50,643 bases of DNA from contig CAZWMS010000007.1 in NCBI GenBank assembly GCA_964635015.1, positions 1 through 50,643 on the forward strand. Direction: 5' to 3'. Positions 25,799 to 33,596 of the stretch are shown in pieces. Position numbers and translations under genes: made by a program. The DNA is from CAJWPI01 sp964635015 (lineage in GTDB: Bacteria > Pseudomonadota > Gammaproteobacteria > Magnimaribacterales > Magnimaribacteraceae). The notes beneath the pieces are model-generated. The model had not been told where the DNA came from. It saw only the letters and a program-made list of their open reading frames with translations, and made no database searches. The stretch's first letter is position 1. Each line of letters starts with the position of its first letter.

Positions 25799-26734
25799 AT
25801 GCTTAGTGCAAAACTTAAGGGTCTAGATAGGGATCTATCGCGACTCGTGCTGGGCTGTGATAATCAATCAGATTCTGACCATGCATTTGTTATGTTCGAT
25901 CATTTTTTTGAATCTGGTGGAAATGTATTTGATACTGCTTTTATATATAACAATGGTAAAAGTGATAGATATTTAGGTAGTTGGATGAAAGATCGAGACA
26001 TTAGAGATAAAGTGGTAATTCTCGGTAAAGGTGCTCATACTCCTCATTGCAACCCGAAAGCTATTAGAAAACAATTACAAGAGTCTTTAGAAAAGTTGCA
26101 AATAGCCTATTTAGATATTTATTGTGTACATAGAGATAATACAGATATTCCTGTAAATGAGTTTGTAGATGCCCTGGATGAAGTTCAAGAAGAGGGGCTG
26201 ATAAAAGTTAAAGGTGCTTCTAATTGGAATTTAGAAAGGTTTGCATCAGCTCAAGATTATTCTAATACAAAAGGGAAAGAAGGATTTAGGGTGCTTAGTA
26301 ATAATCTTAGCTTGGCTAGAATGAATGTACCCGTCTGGCCAGGATGTCACAGTTGTTCTAATGATAGCTTTAAAAATTACCTTGTTAGTAATCAAGTAGC
26401 TGTTTTTCCTTGGTCAAGTCAAGCTAGAGGATTCTTTTTAGATTCAACGGATCTTAAAACCCCTATTCATGCAGCTGATCCAACAAATGAAGAAAGAAAG
26501 CGAGTTTGGGCAAGTGATGATAATGATGAAAGAAGAAAACGTTGCTTTTATTTAGCCAAAAAAAAAGGAGTAGAGCCCATACAATTAGCTTTAGCATATG
26601 TTTTACACCAGCCCTTTCCTTGTTTCCCTTTAATAGGGTCTCGTAATATCTCTGAAACTGAGAGCTCCTTAGGAGCTTTAAAAGTGTCACTTAATAGAGA
26701 GGACTTACTATGGTTAGATTTAGAAAAAGACTAG
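25799..26734 (+). CDS. Aldo/keto reductase
   Basis: 311 residues with a TIM-barrel AKR layout. The catalytic set is suggested by Asp and Tyr in FDTAFIYNNGKSD, Lys in GKGAH and His in YCVHRDN. The C-terminal nucleotide-binding segment includes PLIGSRNISETESSL. It would use NADPH to reduce a ketone or aldehyde intermediate. It follows the hydrolase by 15 bases and is the last gene of this rightward run before a 139-base gap. A Ser/Cys-rich loop (PGCHSCSND) is unusual but not diagnostic. Confidence 0.85.
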   Translation: MLSAKLKGLDRDLSRLVLGCDNQSDSDHAFVMFDHFFESGGNVFDTAFIYNNGKSDRYLGSWMKDRDIRDKVVILGKGAHTPHCNPKAIRKQLQESLEKLQIAYLDIYCVHRDNTDIPVNEFVDALDEVQEEGLIKVKGASNWNLERFASAQDYSNTKGKEGFRVLSNNLSLARMNVPVWPGCHSCSNDSFKNYLVSNQVAVFPWSSQARGFFLDSTDLKTPIHAADPTNEERKRVWASDDNDERRKRCFYLAKKKGVEPIQLALAYVLHQPFPCFPLIGSRNISETESSLGALKVSLNREDLLWLDLEKD

Positions 26735-26873
26735 TTATGAAGGGAATGACCTTTCTTCTACCAGCACCAATTGATTTTAATAACAATACATTTCTTAATC
26801 TAGTAAGATAAGTCTCAGTGTTCTGTGGTTTAAAATCTAAGGAAAATTTTTTTTGTAAAACAGACTATTTGGA

Positions 26874-28217
26874 ATGATGCAAGAAAACGATAAAAGACTT
26901 CTCATTTCAGGAGCTCAAATCATTGATGGGAGTGGCTCCAAGCCTTTCTTGGGAAATATCATTGTTCTAGGAGATCGAATTGAATCTGTAACTAAAGGTT
27001 CTAAATTACCTCAGAAAATAGAAAACCTAAAGAATACGATTGATGCTAAAAATCTAACAGTCATGCCCGGTCTAATAGATGCCCATTGTCATATAACTTT
27101 TGATGAACCTACTTCAAATGATGAGCTTTTTTTTCATAGAAGAGAAAGTTTGTCAGCTATTATTGCTGGTAAAAATGCATTTAAGGTATTGCAATCCGGA
27201 GTTACTAGTTTTTTTGATGCCGATAGCATTTTTGATGTGGGTGTAGACTTAAGAGATGCAATAGAAGCTGGGATAATAGCAGGTCCAAGAATGGCAGTTG
27301 GAGGTAATGCTTTGTTAACTTCAGTTGGAGGTACAGCCGGTAGATTAATTCCTGACGAAGGTAGGAGAGGGTATGGAGCTGTAGTCAGAAATCCAGATGA
27401 AATAATCTTAGAGATTAGACGACAAATTAAATTAGGAATAGATTGGATCAAAATCCATGTGTCTGGTCTAGTTCCCAGACAATTTACTGAAGGGGAAGTG
27501 AAAGCTTGGAGTTTAGAAGAACTTAAGACTGCTTGTGAAACTGCACATGATTTAGGTATTCCCGTTGTCGGTCATTGTCGAAGTGCTGACAGTGTAAAAG
27601 ATTCTTTACTTGCAGGTATGGATATGATTTTACATGCTACCTACATGGATGAAGAGGGTTTGGATATTCTAGTTGAGAAAAAAATTCCAATAGTGCCTAC
27701 TTTAACTTTTCAATCAAACTTGATTCAGTATGCTGAACAAATGGGAGCTTCAACAGAATACAAAGAAATTTTTGAAAAAGAAATAGATGATAATATCGAT
27801 ATTCTTAGGAGTGCTTTTGAAAGAGGAGTTCCATTATTATGTGGAAGCGAAACTGGATTCTCAGTAACTCCCTACGGAGATTGGCACTATAAAGAGCTTG
27901 AAGTGTTTGTTGAAAAGCTAGGCCTAACTCCTTTGGAAGCCATAACATGTGCTACTAGAAATTCTTCGCTAGCAATGAGACAAGAAGATAAAATTGGTCT
28001 TATTTCTGAAGGTTACCTAGCTGATTTATTAATTATTGATGGGGATCCCTCAAAAGATGTTTCTATACTAGGAAAAAAATCCCTTATAAAGAACGTCTTT
28101 CTAAATGGAGAGGAGGTAGATTTAACTCCCCCAGCCAAACGAATCAAGGATCCCGATGGATGGAGAGTTTCTTCTTATTCAAAAAGAATACTCAAAAAGG
28201 GTACTAAACAAGAGTGA
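26874..28217 (+). CDS. Amidohydrolase (imidazolonepropionase-like, metal-dependent)
   Basis: 447 residues. A beta-sandwich N-terminus (SGAQIIDGSG) leads into the metal-binding DAHCHITFDEP motif, then Lys and His in WIKIHVSG, His in VGHCRSA and ILHATYMD, and GSETG where most relatives have GTDAG, so the metal-binding Asp appears as Glu. The C-terminus returns to the sandwich (GYLADLLIIDGDPSKD). Family members hydrolyse amides, lactones or cyclic imides; hydrolysis of a lactone or ring intermediate is plausible here. Two adjacent ATGs are possible starts. Its stop overlaps the next gene's GTG start. Confidence 0.82.
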   Translation: MMQENDKRLLISGAQIIDGSGSKPFLGNIIVLGDRIESVTKGSKLPQKIENLKNTIDAKNLTVMPGLIDAHCHITFDEPTSNDELFFHRRESLSAIIAGKNAFKVLQSGVTSFFDADSIFDVGVDLRDAIEAGIIAGPRMAVGGNALLTSVGGTAGRLIPDEGRRGYGAVVRNPDEIILEIRRQIKLGIDWIKIHVSGLVPRQFTEGEVKAWSLEELKTACETAHDLGIPVVGHCRSADSVKDSLLAGMDMILHATYMDEEGLDILVEKKIPIVPTLTFQSNLIQYAEQMGASTEYKEIFEKEIDDNIDILRSAFERGVPLLCGSETGFSVTPYGDWHYKELEVFVEKLGLTPLEAITCATRNSSLAMRQEDKIGLISEGYLADLLIIDGDPSKDVSILGKKSLIKNVFLNGEEVDLTPPAKRIKDPDGWRVSSYSKRILKKGTKQE

Positions 28218-28966
28218 AAAGCTTAATACTAACAGGAGCTTCTGGCGGTATAGGTTCCCAGATAGCTAAATCAGCTCAAAAAAGCGATTATAAAGTAGGC
28301 TTGATAGATATCGATGAGGAAAAGATCGATGCTCTTTCAAAAGAGATTCCAAATTCAATTCCATTGTCTGCAGACATCACTAGCGAAGAGTCTGTACTAA
28401 AAGCATTAGATGTGTTCGGGGAAATTCCAGATTCTTTAGTTAATTGTGCTGGGATTGTTCGTTATGGAAGACTTGTGGATCAATCTGTAGAAGACTTTAA
28501 AAGAGTATTGGAAGTTAATCTTCTTGGTACTTTTATAGTTTGTCGATCTGTTGCTAAGCTTATGATAAAAAAACAATCAGGGAATATAGTTAATATATGC
28601 TCTATAAGCGGAGGAAAGCATCCAGCCATCAACACAGGGGGATATGCTGCTTCTAAATCTGGACTCGCAATGCTTTCTGAGCAGATGTCTTTAGAGTTTG
28701 GTAAAGAAGGAATAAGGGTAAATTCGGTATCACCGGGATTTATTAATTCTGGTATGTCAGCCCCACATTATGCAGAAAAAGATGAGATGAATAAGAGAGA
28801 AGAAATGGTACCTCTTGGTCGTATAGGTTCTGCGGATGATATTTCAAGAGTTGTACTGTTTCTCTTGTCAGATGAATCTTCTTACATTCATGGGGAAAAC
28901 ATTATTGTTGATGGCGGAGTTATGAATAGTGTTCTAGCTAATATCAGCAGAAAACAGGAAAAATAA
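28214..28966 (+). CDS. SDR-family oxidoreductase
   Basis: 250 residues, starting with GTG inside the previous gene's stop (GTGA overlap). TGASGGIGSQ cofactor loop, NCAGIV for NNAG, and catalytic Ser, Tyr, Lys in ICSISGGKHP...GGYAASK. The C-terminus has SYIHGENIIVDGG. All catalytic residues are present, so it should be an active NAD(P)-dependent dehydrogenase. Coupled to the amidohydrolase and followed by another SDR after 10 bases. Confidence 0.86.
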   Translation: MKSLILTGASGGIGSQIAKSAQKSDYKVGLIDIDEEKIDALSKEIPNSIPLSADITSEESVLKALDVFGEIPDSLVNCAGIVRYGRLVDQSVEDFKRVLEVNLLGTFIVCRSVAKLMIKKQSGNIVNICSISGGKHPAINTGGYAASKSGLAMLSEQMSLEFGKEGIRVNSVSPGFINSGMSAPHYAEKDEMNKREEMVPLGRIGSADDISRVVLFLLSDESSYIHGENIIVDGGVMNSVLANISRKQEK

Positions 28967-28976
28967 AAAATAAAAA

Positions 28977-29741
28977 ATGGTCTCTGATCTTAAAGAAGTT
29001 TCTATTCTCATTACTGGTGGAGGATCAGGGATAGGAAAGGGCACAGCTCTTTATCTTGCCAAGAAAGGTTGCAAAGTAACAATCTGTGGTAGAACTGAGA
29101 AAAACTTACTTGAAACTTCAAAGGAAATTGGAGCTCTATGCAATTATGTTGTAGGAGATATTACAAATAAAAAAGATAGAAAAGAGATAATTTCTTCGTC
29201 AGTACATCATGGGAATGGCTTGGATGTCTTAGTTAACAATGCAGGCAATATGTACAGGACCCCCTTAGAAAATCTTGAAGAGGAGGTTTTAATCAAAATA
29301 TTCAATAGTAATGTTATTTCTGCAATGATGTTATCTAGTGAAACAGTCTCTTACTTAAAAAAATCAAAAGGTTCTATTATTTTCATTAGTTCTGTGCATA
29401 CAAAAAGAGCCTTTTCTGGAGCTTCTCCCTATGCCGCCACTAAAGGTGCCATAGAGATATTGACAAAAGTTCTGGCTTCTGAATTGGGTCCAGCAGGAGT
29501 AAGAGTTAATTGTGTTTCTCCTGGTGCTGTTCCAAGTCTTATCAATAAAAGAGCTGGTATATTGACTGAAGAACAGATAGAAAAACGTCATAAGTTTCTT
29601 GCTTCTGAACATAGATTAGGACGCATTGGAACAGCAAAAGAAGTAGCTGAAGCCATAGAATATTTAATATGCGCCCAATGGACTACTGGTGCTATTTTAG
29701 ATGTAGATGGTGGTTTGGGGTTAGGAGCTTTGAAAGATTAG
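28977..29741 (+). CDS. SDR-family oxidoreductase
   Basis: 254 residues. TGGGSGIGKG cofactor loop, NNAGNMYRT, and the catalytic set in FISSVHTKRAF...SPYAATK. The C-terminus TTGAILDVDGG is standard. Tail-to-tail overlap of 4 bases with the amidohydrolase on the opposite strand leaves no space for a terminator. Substrate not readable. Confidence 0.86.
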   Translation: MVSDLKEVSILITGGGSGIGKGTALYLAKKGCKVTICGRTEKNLLETSKEIGALCNYVVGDITNKKDRKEIISSSVHHGNGLDVLVNNAGNMYRTPLENLEEEVLIKIFNSNVISAMMLSSETVSYLKKSKGSIIFISSVHTKRAFSGASPYAATKGAIEILTKVLASELGPAGVRVNCVSPGAVPSLINKRAGILTEEQIEKRHKFLASEHRLGRIGTAKEVAEAIEYLICAQWTTGAILDVDGGLGLGALKD

Positions 29742-30712
29742 TCCATTCTGAGAAGTTTTTTTGCATTATTAGCTAAGTAAGAAGGAATATTCGAAAGTTT
29801 TTTTATATCAGGTTGATCCCAGCCTAAAAAATTTGTACCTAAGACTAGTCTCTCTTTTCCAACTACAGACTCTAGTAGCCCTAGTGAAGATTTACTATGA
29901 ACATGATTGTCATACCATAAAAGTTGTAGTTGTCTCTCAAACTCTCCATTTTTCTTTAACCAATCAGGAGAGTCAGGTCTATTCATTGCAGCATGAGCCA
30001 ATCTACCTTTTAAGAACGGAATATTTCCTCCACCATGGCTAATGCAGATATCTAATGTCGGATGTCGATGTAGTATACCACTGAAAATAATGGTTCCTAT
30101 AGTTAAGCTTTCTTGATTAGCAAAACCCACAGTTAAGTCCAAACTATATTTATGAAGCTTTTTTTCATATAGTGGACCATCTATCCCTTGAGGAGCTGGA
30201 TGAATAAATAAAGGTAAGTCTAGCTCAGTACAGGCTGAATAAAAGTCTTCCATGCTATGATCATCAAATCCTTGTGGGAAGTCAGTACCAATATAGCCTC
30301 CTTTTAGACCTAGGCTTACTGATCTTTCTAATTCTGCACAGGCTGCCTTTGGGTCTTGTATAGGAAGAGAAGCAAGACCCCCCAATCTATCAAGGTTATT
30401 TTCTACTAAACTAGCTAATTCATCATTGTGGAATTTGCAGTAATCAATAGCAGTTTTATTATCTATGTGATGAAAATAAGTTAAGGGGTTTGGTGAAAGA
30501 ACTTGATAATCAATCCCCATTAAGTCCATTTGCTCAATTCTCATTTTTTCGTCCATGAAAGGAGTATTTCTATATCTAACACCTTCTAATTTATAATTTC
30601 CAATTCGAAACCAAGGGTTTTCTTCAGTTCCACCTATTTCAGGACCATAGCTTGGAATGGATTTTAGTGTTTTCTCTAGAACCACATGAGCATGGATATC
30701 TATTACTTTCAT
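29738..30712 (-). CDS. Amidohydrolase-2 family protein (ACMSD-like decarboxylase/hydrolase)
   Basis: 324 residues. IDIHAHVV gives the HxH metal pair, FIHPAPQG and CISHGGGNIPFLKGR give further histidines, and GTNFLGWDQP holds a final Asp region, the pattern of 2-amino-3-carboxymuconate semialdehyde decarboxylase-like proteins. Such enzymes decarboxylate or hydrolyse products of aromatic-ring cleavage, which fits the neighbouring dioxygenase genes. It is followed upstream on the same strand by the Rieske oxygenase (14-base gap). A role in decarboxylation is inference. Confidence 0.83.
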   Translation of the reverse strand: MKVIDIHAHVVLEKTLKSIPSYGPEIGGTEENPWFRIGNYKLEGVRYRNTPFMDEKMRIEQMDLMGIDYQVLSPNPLTYFHHIDNKTAIDYCKFHNDELASLVENNLDRLGGLASLPIQDPKAACAELERSVSLGLKGGYIGTDFPQGFDDHSMEDFYSACTELDLPLFIHPAPQGIDGPLYEKKLHKYSLDLTVGFANQESLTIGTIIFSGILHRHPTLDICISHGGGNIPFLKGRLAHAAMNRPDSPDWLKKNGEFERQLQLLWYDNHVHSKSSLGLLESVVGKERLVLGTNFLGWDQPDIKKLSNIPSYLANNAKKLLRMD

Positions 30713-30726
30713 ATATTTATAAGGGA

Positions 30727-31899
30727 TTACCAGTTGGAACCATCTCTCTCCATGAATTTCTTAATCCATGAATGATAGTTTTGAACTGCAGGTTCATTTC
30801 TTCCGTACAGAAAATAATCTTCAGATAAATTTGTAATATTAGACTGAACTTCTAGGCCCATTTTGTAGTCCTCTTCCTTAACAGCCTGGAGAACCATCTT
30901 ACTAAAGTTCTCGCTGTTAGCAATTTCCTCTTTTGATGAAGGTTTTTTTGCTGACATGATTGTTTGAAAAGTTAAGGTCTTGTTAGGCGATGAACTAGGA
31001 AAAACCTGGCTTACTAAGCAATGATCTCCCAAAATTCCTGATATTGAAAGATTAGGAAATACAGAGTGAATAAGTCTAATATTTTCCAGAGGATTCCATT
31101 CTGATTCTGGGAGTTTATTAAGTTTTTCTAATGATTTACGACCAAAAGTTAATCTCTGGTGTGGTCCATAGGTATCTAAAACTAAAAGATTTCCTACCGT
31201 AAGCCTTCCTACAGTATTATTGTGCAACTGATTGTGGTGATATACCTCCAAGTAGCCATCAAAGGTTACTTTCCAACCAGGACCTTCTAGAACTCTTTGC
31301 TCAAAGATATGCCAATTTTTGAGATCTAGACTTTCTAATTCAACAGCAAAATCACCAAGCCACTTATCGATATCAAATTTTTCTCCTCTTTTCAACATTG
31401 CCCAAATTAAACCTGCTCTTTCTTGGCATTCAAGTTCTAGAAGTCCATAATCTTCTCGATCTATATTTCCAAAAGTGCTCTCGCCATACATACCTACTAG
31501 TGTACCTTCGTGGTTATAAGTCCACGCATGATATGGGCAGGAGAAGATTCTTTTTTTACCTGAACCTTCTTCACAAACTTTAGCACCTCTATGCCTACAA
31601 ACATTTAGAAAAGCCCTTACCTTATTGTCTTGAGCTCTTGTAATAAGAATAGGAATGTCAAGTACATTAACAGCCTTATAATCCTCCTTGTCAGGAATTT
31701 CATTACTTAGGCATAAAGCGATAGGCAAATGTTTAAAGATACGTTCAACTTCTTTGCTAAACCTTTTTCGATCAGTATATGCTTCAATAGGTTGAGACAT
31801 AACTTCTGGTGCTTGGTCAGTAGTATTATTCTTGAAATGATGGAGAGCTCGCTTTGCCAATGACATCATTTCTTCTGACTGAGAACTATTTTTACTCAT
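30727..31899 (-). CDS. Rieske-type ring-hydroxylating oxygenase, alpha subunit
   Basis: 390 residues. The Rieske [2Fe-2S] ligands are C101, H103, C121 and H124 (CRHRG...CPYHAW). Mononuclear iron ligands are seen in EVYHHNQLH (H221 and H226); the third, acidic ligand near the C-terminus is not certain. It would hydroxylate a ring or side chain with O2 and electrons from a reductase, which is missing from the window. In steroid degradation KshA is a Rieske enzyme, but this protein looks like general RHO alpha subunits, so the position of attack is unknown. ATGA overlap with the NTF2-fold gene upstream suggests a two-subunit enzyme. Confidence 0.9.
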   Translation of the reverse strand: MSKNSSQSEEMMSLAKRALHHFKNNTTDQAPEVMSQPIEAYTDRKRFSKEVERIFKHLPIALCLSNEIPDKEDYKAVNVLDIPILITRAQDNKVRAFLNVCRHRGAKVCEEGSGKKRIFSCPYHAWTYNHEGTLVGMYGESTFGNIDREDYGLLELECQERAGLIWAMLKRGEKFDIDKWLGDFAVELESLDLKNWHIFEQRVLEGPGWKVTFDGYLEVYHHNQLHNNTVGRLTVGNLLVLDTYGPHQRLTFGRKSLEKLNKLPESEWNPLENIRLIHSVFPNLSISGILGDHCLVSQVFPSSSPNKTLTFQTIMSAKKPSSKEEIANSENFSKMVLQAVKEEDYKMGLEVQSNITNLSEDYFLYGRNEPAVQNYHSWIKKFMERDGSNW

Positions 31900-32447
31900 T
31901 TTTTAAATTTATTGTCAAATTCCTTCCAGGTTTCTAGCGTTTCTGGAAAGTCTGCTTTTACCCTCTCATTATTAATTAATACTCTATTTTGATTATTTAA
32001 ATTGTCAGTATATTCGGCTGTTTTTACATAGTAAAAGAAGTAAATAGTTCTTTTAGAAAATTTCCACTCACCTTCTTTTCTAGAGTATTTATCGTTGTAT
32101 CTCATTGCCGCCAAACTCACAACTCCATTAGGAGTAGTTTCAGCATGGCTGTAGACAGTTCCCTCAGCGAGATCTGAATCATTTTTGTCTATTTTTATAG
32201 AGACATCATGTGTCCAGTGGAAACCTGGACCGCGAGATTTTAATACTTCAATGAACATTTCTTCTATATTGTCTCTCCCAATGCACTTCATAGAACCATT
32301 AGGAGAATCAAATTCTGCCTTTCTGGTGAATAAGTTTTTCAATCTTTTAATATCGTGAGTATCACAAGCCGCAGCATAAGATGAAACAAGTTCTCGTATA
32401 GCCTCTTTTGATTCCAGTCTATCTAATCTAGCAAGAATTTCTTCCAT
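31896..32447 (-). CDS. SnoaL/NTF2-fold protein coupled to the Rieske oxygenase
   Basis: 183 residues from the ATG at 32447; a TTG seven codons upstream also lies in frame but is less likely. The N-terminus EEILARLDRLESKEAIRELVSSYAAACDTHD (read in parts) is typical of SnoaL_4 proteins, including bile-acid 7-dehydratase-like and oxygenase small-subunit-like members. It overlaps the Rieske alpha-subunit gene, which suggests either a beta subunit or a dehydratase acting on its product. No Shine-Dalgarno sequence is visible before the ATG. Confidence 0.8.
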   Translation of the reverse strand: MEEILARLDRLESKEAIRELVSSYAAACDTHDIKRLKNLFTRKAEFDSPNGSMKCIGRDNIEEMFIEVLKSRGPGFHWTHDVSIKIDKNDSDLAEGTVYSHAETTPNGVVSLAAMRYNDKYSRKEGEWKFSKRTIYFFYYVKTAEYTDNLNNQNRVLINNERVKADFPETLETWKEFDNKFKK

Positions 32448-32519
32448 ATTATTTGCATAAAGTTTCAAGCAATAGATAAGTTTATCCTAGATTTTCTGAA
32501 ATAAACTAGGAATATTTCG

Positions 32520-32557
32520 CCCATCTATTATTAACTTTTCCCATCTACTACTAACTT
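32520..32557. repeat. Two tandem 18-bp direct repeats, period 20
   Basis: Copies at 32520-32537 and 32540-32557 share the pattern CCCATCTAYTAYTAACTT and match at 16 of 18 positions. The right copy includes the stop codon of the glyoxalase gene. They lie between glyoxalase I and the Rieske/SnoaL operon and could be an activator site or a short duplication. Confidence 0.55.
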
Positions 32558-33083
32558 AGTTAGTTGAAAATTTGGCAGAGTTTTCTGCAGAAAGAATTTC
32601 TATCCAGTAACCATCTGGATCTTTAATGAAAGCTAAGCCTTTCATCTTCCCATCATCAGGTTTCTTTACAAATTCTATACCCTTTTCTTCAAATCTTTTA
32701 CTGGTCTCATAGACATCTGGAACAGTGATACCTATATGCCCAAACCCTCTAGGTTCTTTATTCCCATCATGATAGCTAAATGAATTATCCTTTTCTGTAC
32801 CCCAATTGTGAGTAAGCTCAAGCATAGCCTTTTGAGAAAAAACATATTCTGTTCTCTCTTGAGGATCATCTGGTACAGACCCATCTTCTTTTCTTAAATA
32901 CCCTAAAAAATAAAGCGTGAACTCCATATCTGGAAAATCTAATTTTTTTAATAAAGTCATACCCAGAATATGAACATAAAAATTTAAAGACATTTTAGGG
33001 TCTTTAATACGCATCATAGTTTGATTAAAAATAAATTTTTCCGTTCCAACTGCTTTTGAATTATCTAATTCATCAATACTCAT
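32556..33083 (-). CDS. gloA: Glyoxalase I (lactoylglutathione lyase)
   Basis: 175 residues, matching the longer glyoxalase I form. Metal ligands can be read: Gln in FNQTMMR, Glu in LELTHNWG, His in FGHIGI and Glu in YWIEIL, on two vicinal-oxygen-chelate modules. It isomerises the methylglyoxal-glutathione hemithioacetal to S-lactoylglutathione. Ribosome site GAGAAAGG before ATG. It is probably a housekeeping detoxification gene and not part of the catabolic pathway; no glyoxalase II is nearby. Confidence 0.9.
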   Translation of the reverse strand: MSIDELDNSKAVGTEKFIFNQTMMRIKDPKMSLNFYVHILGMTLLKKLDFPDMEFTLYFLGYLRKEDGSVPDDPQERTEYVFSQKAMLELTHNWGTEKDNSFSYHDGNKEPRGFGHIGITVPDVYETSKRFEEKGIEFVKKPDDGKMKGLAFIKDPDGYWIEILSAENSAKFSTN

Positions 33084-33179
33084 GACCTTTCTCCATTTAA
33101 TTTTGTTAATGGTAAATCCTAACTTAAATTCTGAATAAATAAATTAATTGTTTTTAAATTTTTTTAGGGGGTTTGTAAC

Positions 33180-33362
33180 ATGAAAAGAACTATTAAAGTA
33201 TTTGTTTTATTTAGTTTCTTTCTTTTTCCTTATTCAGTATTTTCAGAAGATGATTCAGTAATGGAAGTTGAAGAGATTTTAGTAACTGCTCGAAATAGAG
33301 AAGAAAATCTTCTTTGCTATTTGTTCAAAATTTTTCTTGGGAACTTAATAGAAAATTGTTAA
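33180..33362 (+). pseudogene. N-terminal remnant of a TonB-dependent receptor
   Basis: 60 codons with a signal peptide (basic MKR start, hydrophobic core, cleavage near VFS) directly followed by VEEILVTARNREENL, the same TonB-box/plug start as the receptor at 5221 (EEIVVTARKRQESL). After that the frame leaves the family and stops. The plug and all beta-barrel sequence are missing, so this is a truncated receptor gene, cut near codon 45. The signal region is intact, so decay seems recent or the short product is kept for another reason. Start ATG follows AGGGGG. Confidence 0.75.
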
Positions 33363-33430
33363 TCTAACTACTTAATGTCCCGCATTGACTAAACATAGGG
33401 GAGTCAATAATTGGGTTGTATATTACCCTT
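33363..33430. other. Intergenic stretch before the candidate small RNA, with a short inverted repeat
   Basis: Together with the RNA and the following stretch this makes a 370-base gap without a normal gene. It contains TTGACT (33385-33390) and AGTCAA (33402-33407) as an inverted repeat and TATATT at 33419-33424, a usable -10 box without a properly spaced -35. Transcription from there would begin near 33431. Confidence 0.4.
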
Positions 33431-33447
33431 TAAAGGAGGTGGTCCAA

Positions 33448-33492
33448 ATTAGTATTTATTTATTAGCAGGAATGACAGGAGGTGCCTTCTGA
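33448..33492 (+). CDS. Possible 14-codon small ORF with ATT start
   Basis: Starts at ATT 8 bases after GGAGG, an ideal distance, and encodes ISIYLLAGMTGGAF before TGA. An in-frame GTG at 33439 overlaps the ribosome site itself and is unlikely. ATT is a rare initiation codon in bacteria (infC is the known example). A short, hydrophobic, glycine-rich product is predicted. Without conservation data it may be chance, but the exceptional ribosome-binding sequence makes translation plausible. Confidence 0.3.
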   Translation: MSIYLLAGMTGGAF

Positions 33493-33570
33493 CACGGGGT
33501 ATACCCGGTTCCGGCTACCATGAAAAATAGATTGGTAGTTAGGAGATAGTTGAGATACTTCTTCTAAAAG

Positions 33571-33596
33571 AGCCCCGCCTAAAGCGGGGCTTTTTT
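33571..33596 (+). terminator. Intrinsic terminator
   Basis: Perfect 8-bp stem AGCCCCGC (33571-33578) with GCGGGGCT (33584-33591), a 5-base loop, followed by a run of T to 33596. It is preceded by AAAAG, so it may also act weakly on the other strand. It is the only textbook rho-independent terminator I find in the window and is far more GC-rich than its surroundings. Confidence 0.92.

Larger units (their letters stand above)
33431..33596 (+). ncRNA. Candidate terminated small RNA with 16S-tail complementarity
   Basis: Limits are set by the -10-like TATATT at 33419 and the terminator at 33571-33596, giving about 166 nt. Bases 33432-33446 (AAAGGAGGTGGTCCA) can pair over all 15 positions, with one G-U pair, to the 3' end of gammaproteobacterial 16S rRNA (TGGATCACCTCCTT plus last base). 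A second AGGAGGTG lies at 33477-33484. Further inside are GGGTATACCC (33497-33506) and a 6-bp hairpin CTACCA/TGGTAG (33515-33520 with 33533-33538). I do not recognise the RNA as a known family. It might be a leader-peptide transcript, an RNA that binds ribosomes, or the leader of phoA left uncoupled by the terminator. Confidence 0.5.

Noticed and set aside
26735..26873. Possible small gene or RNA in the 139-base gap before the amidohydrolase
   Set aside because: No ORF with a ribosome site, no hairpin with a T-run and no operator copy; it probably only holds a promoter.
30606..30622. CGAAAC-N5-GTTTTC, resembling the TetR operator
   Set aside because: It lies inside the coding sequence of the amidohydrolase, has no symmetric flanks and is probably chance.
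33519..33548. Nine-codon ORF MKNRLVVRR inside the small RNA
   Set aside because: The nearest ribosome-site-like sequence is 34 bases upstream, and the segment overlaps the CTACCA/TGGTAG hairpin.
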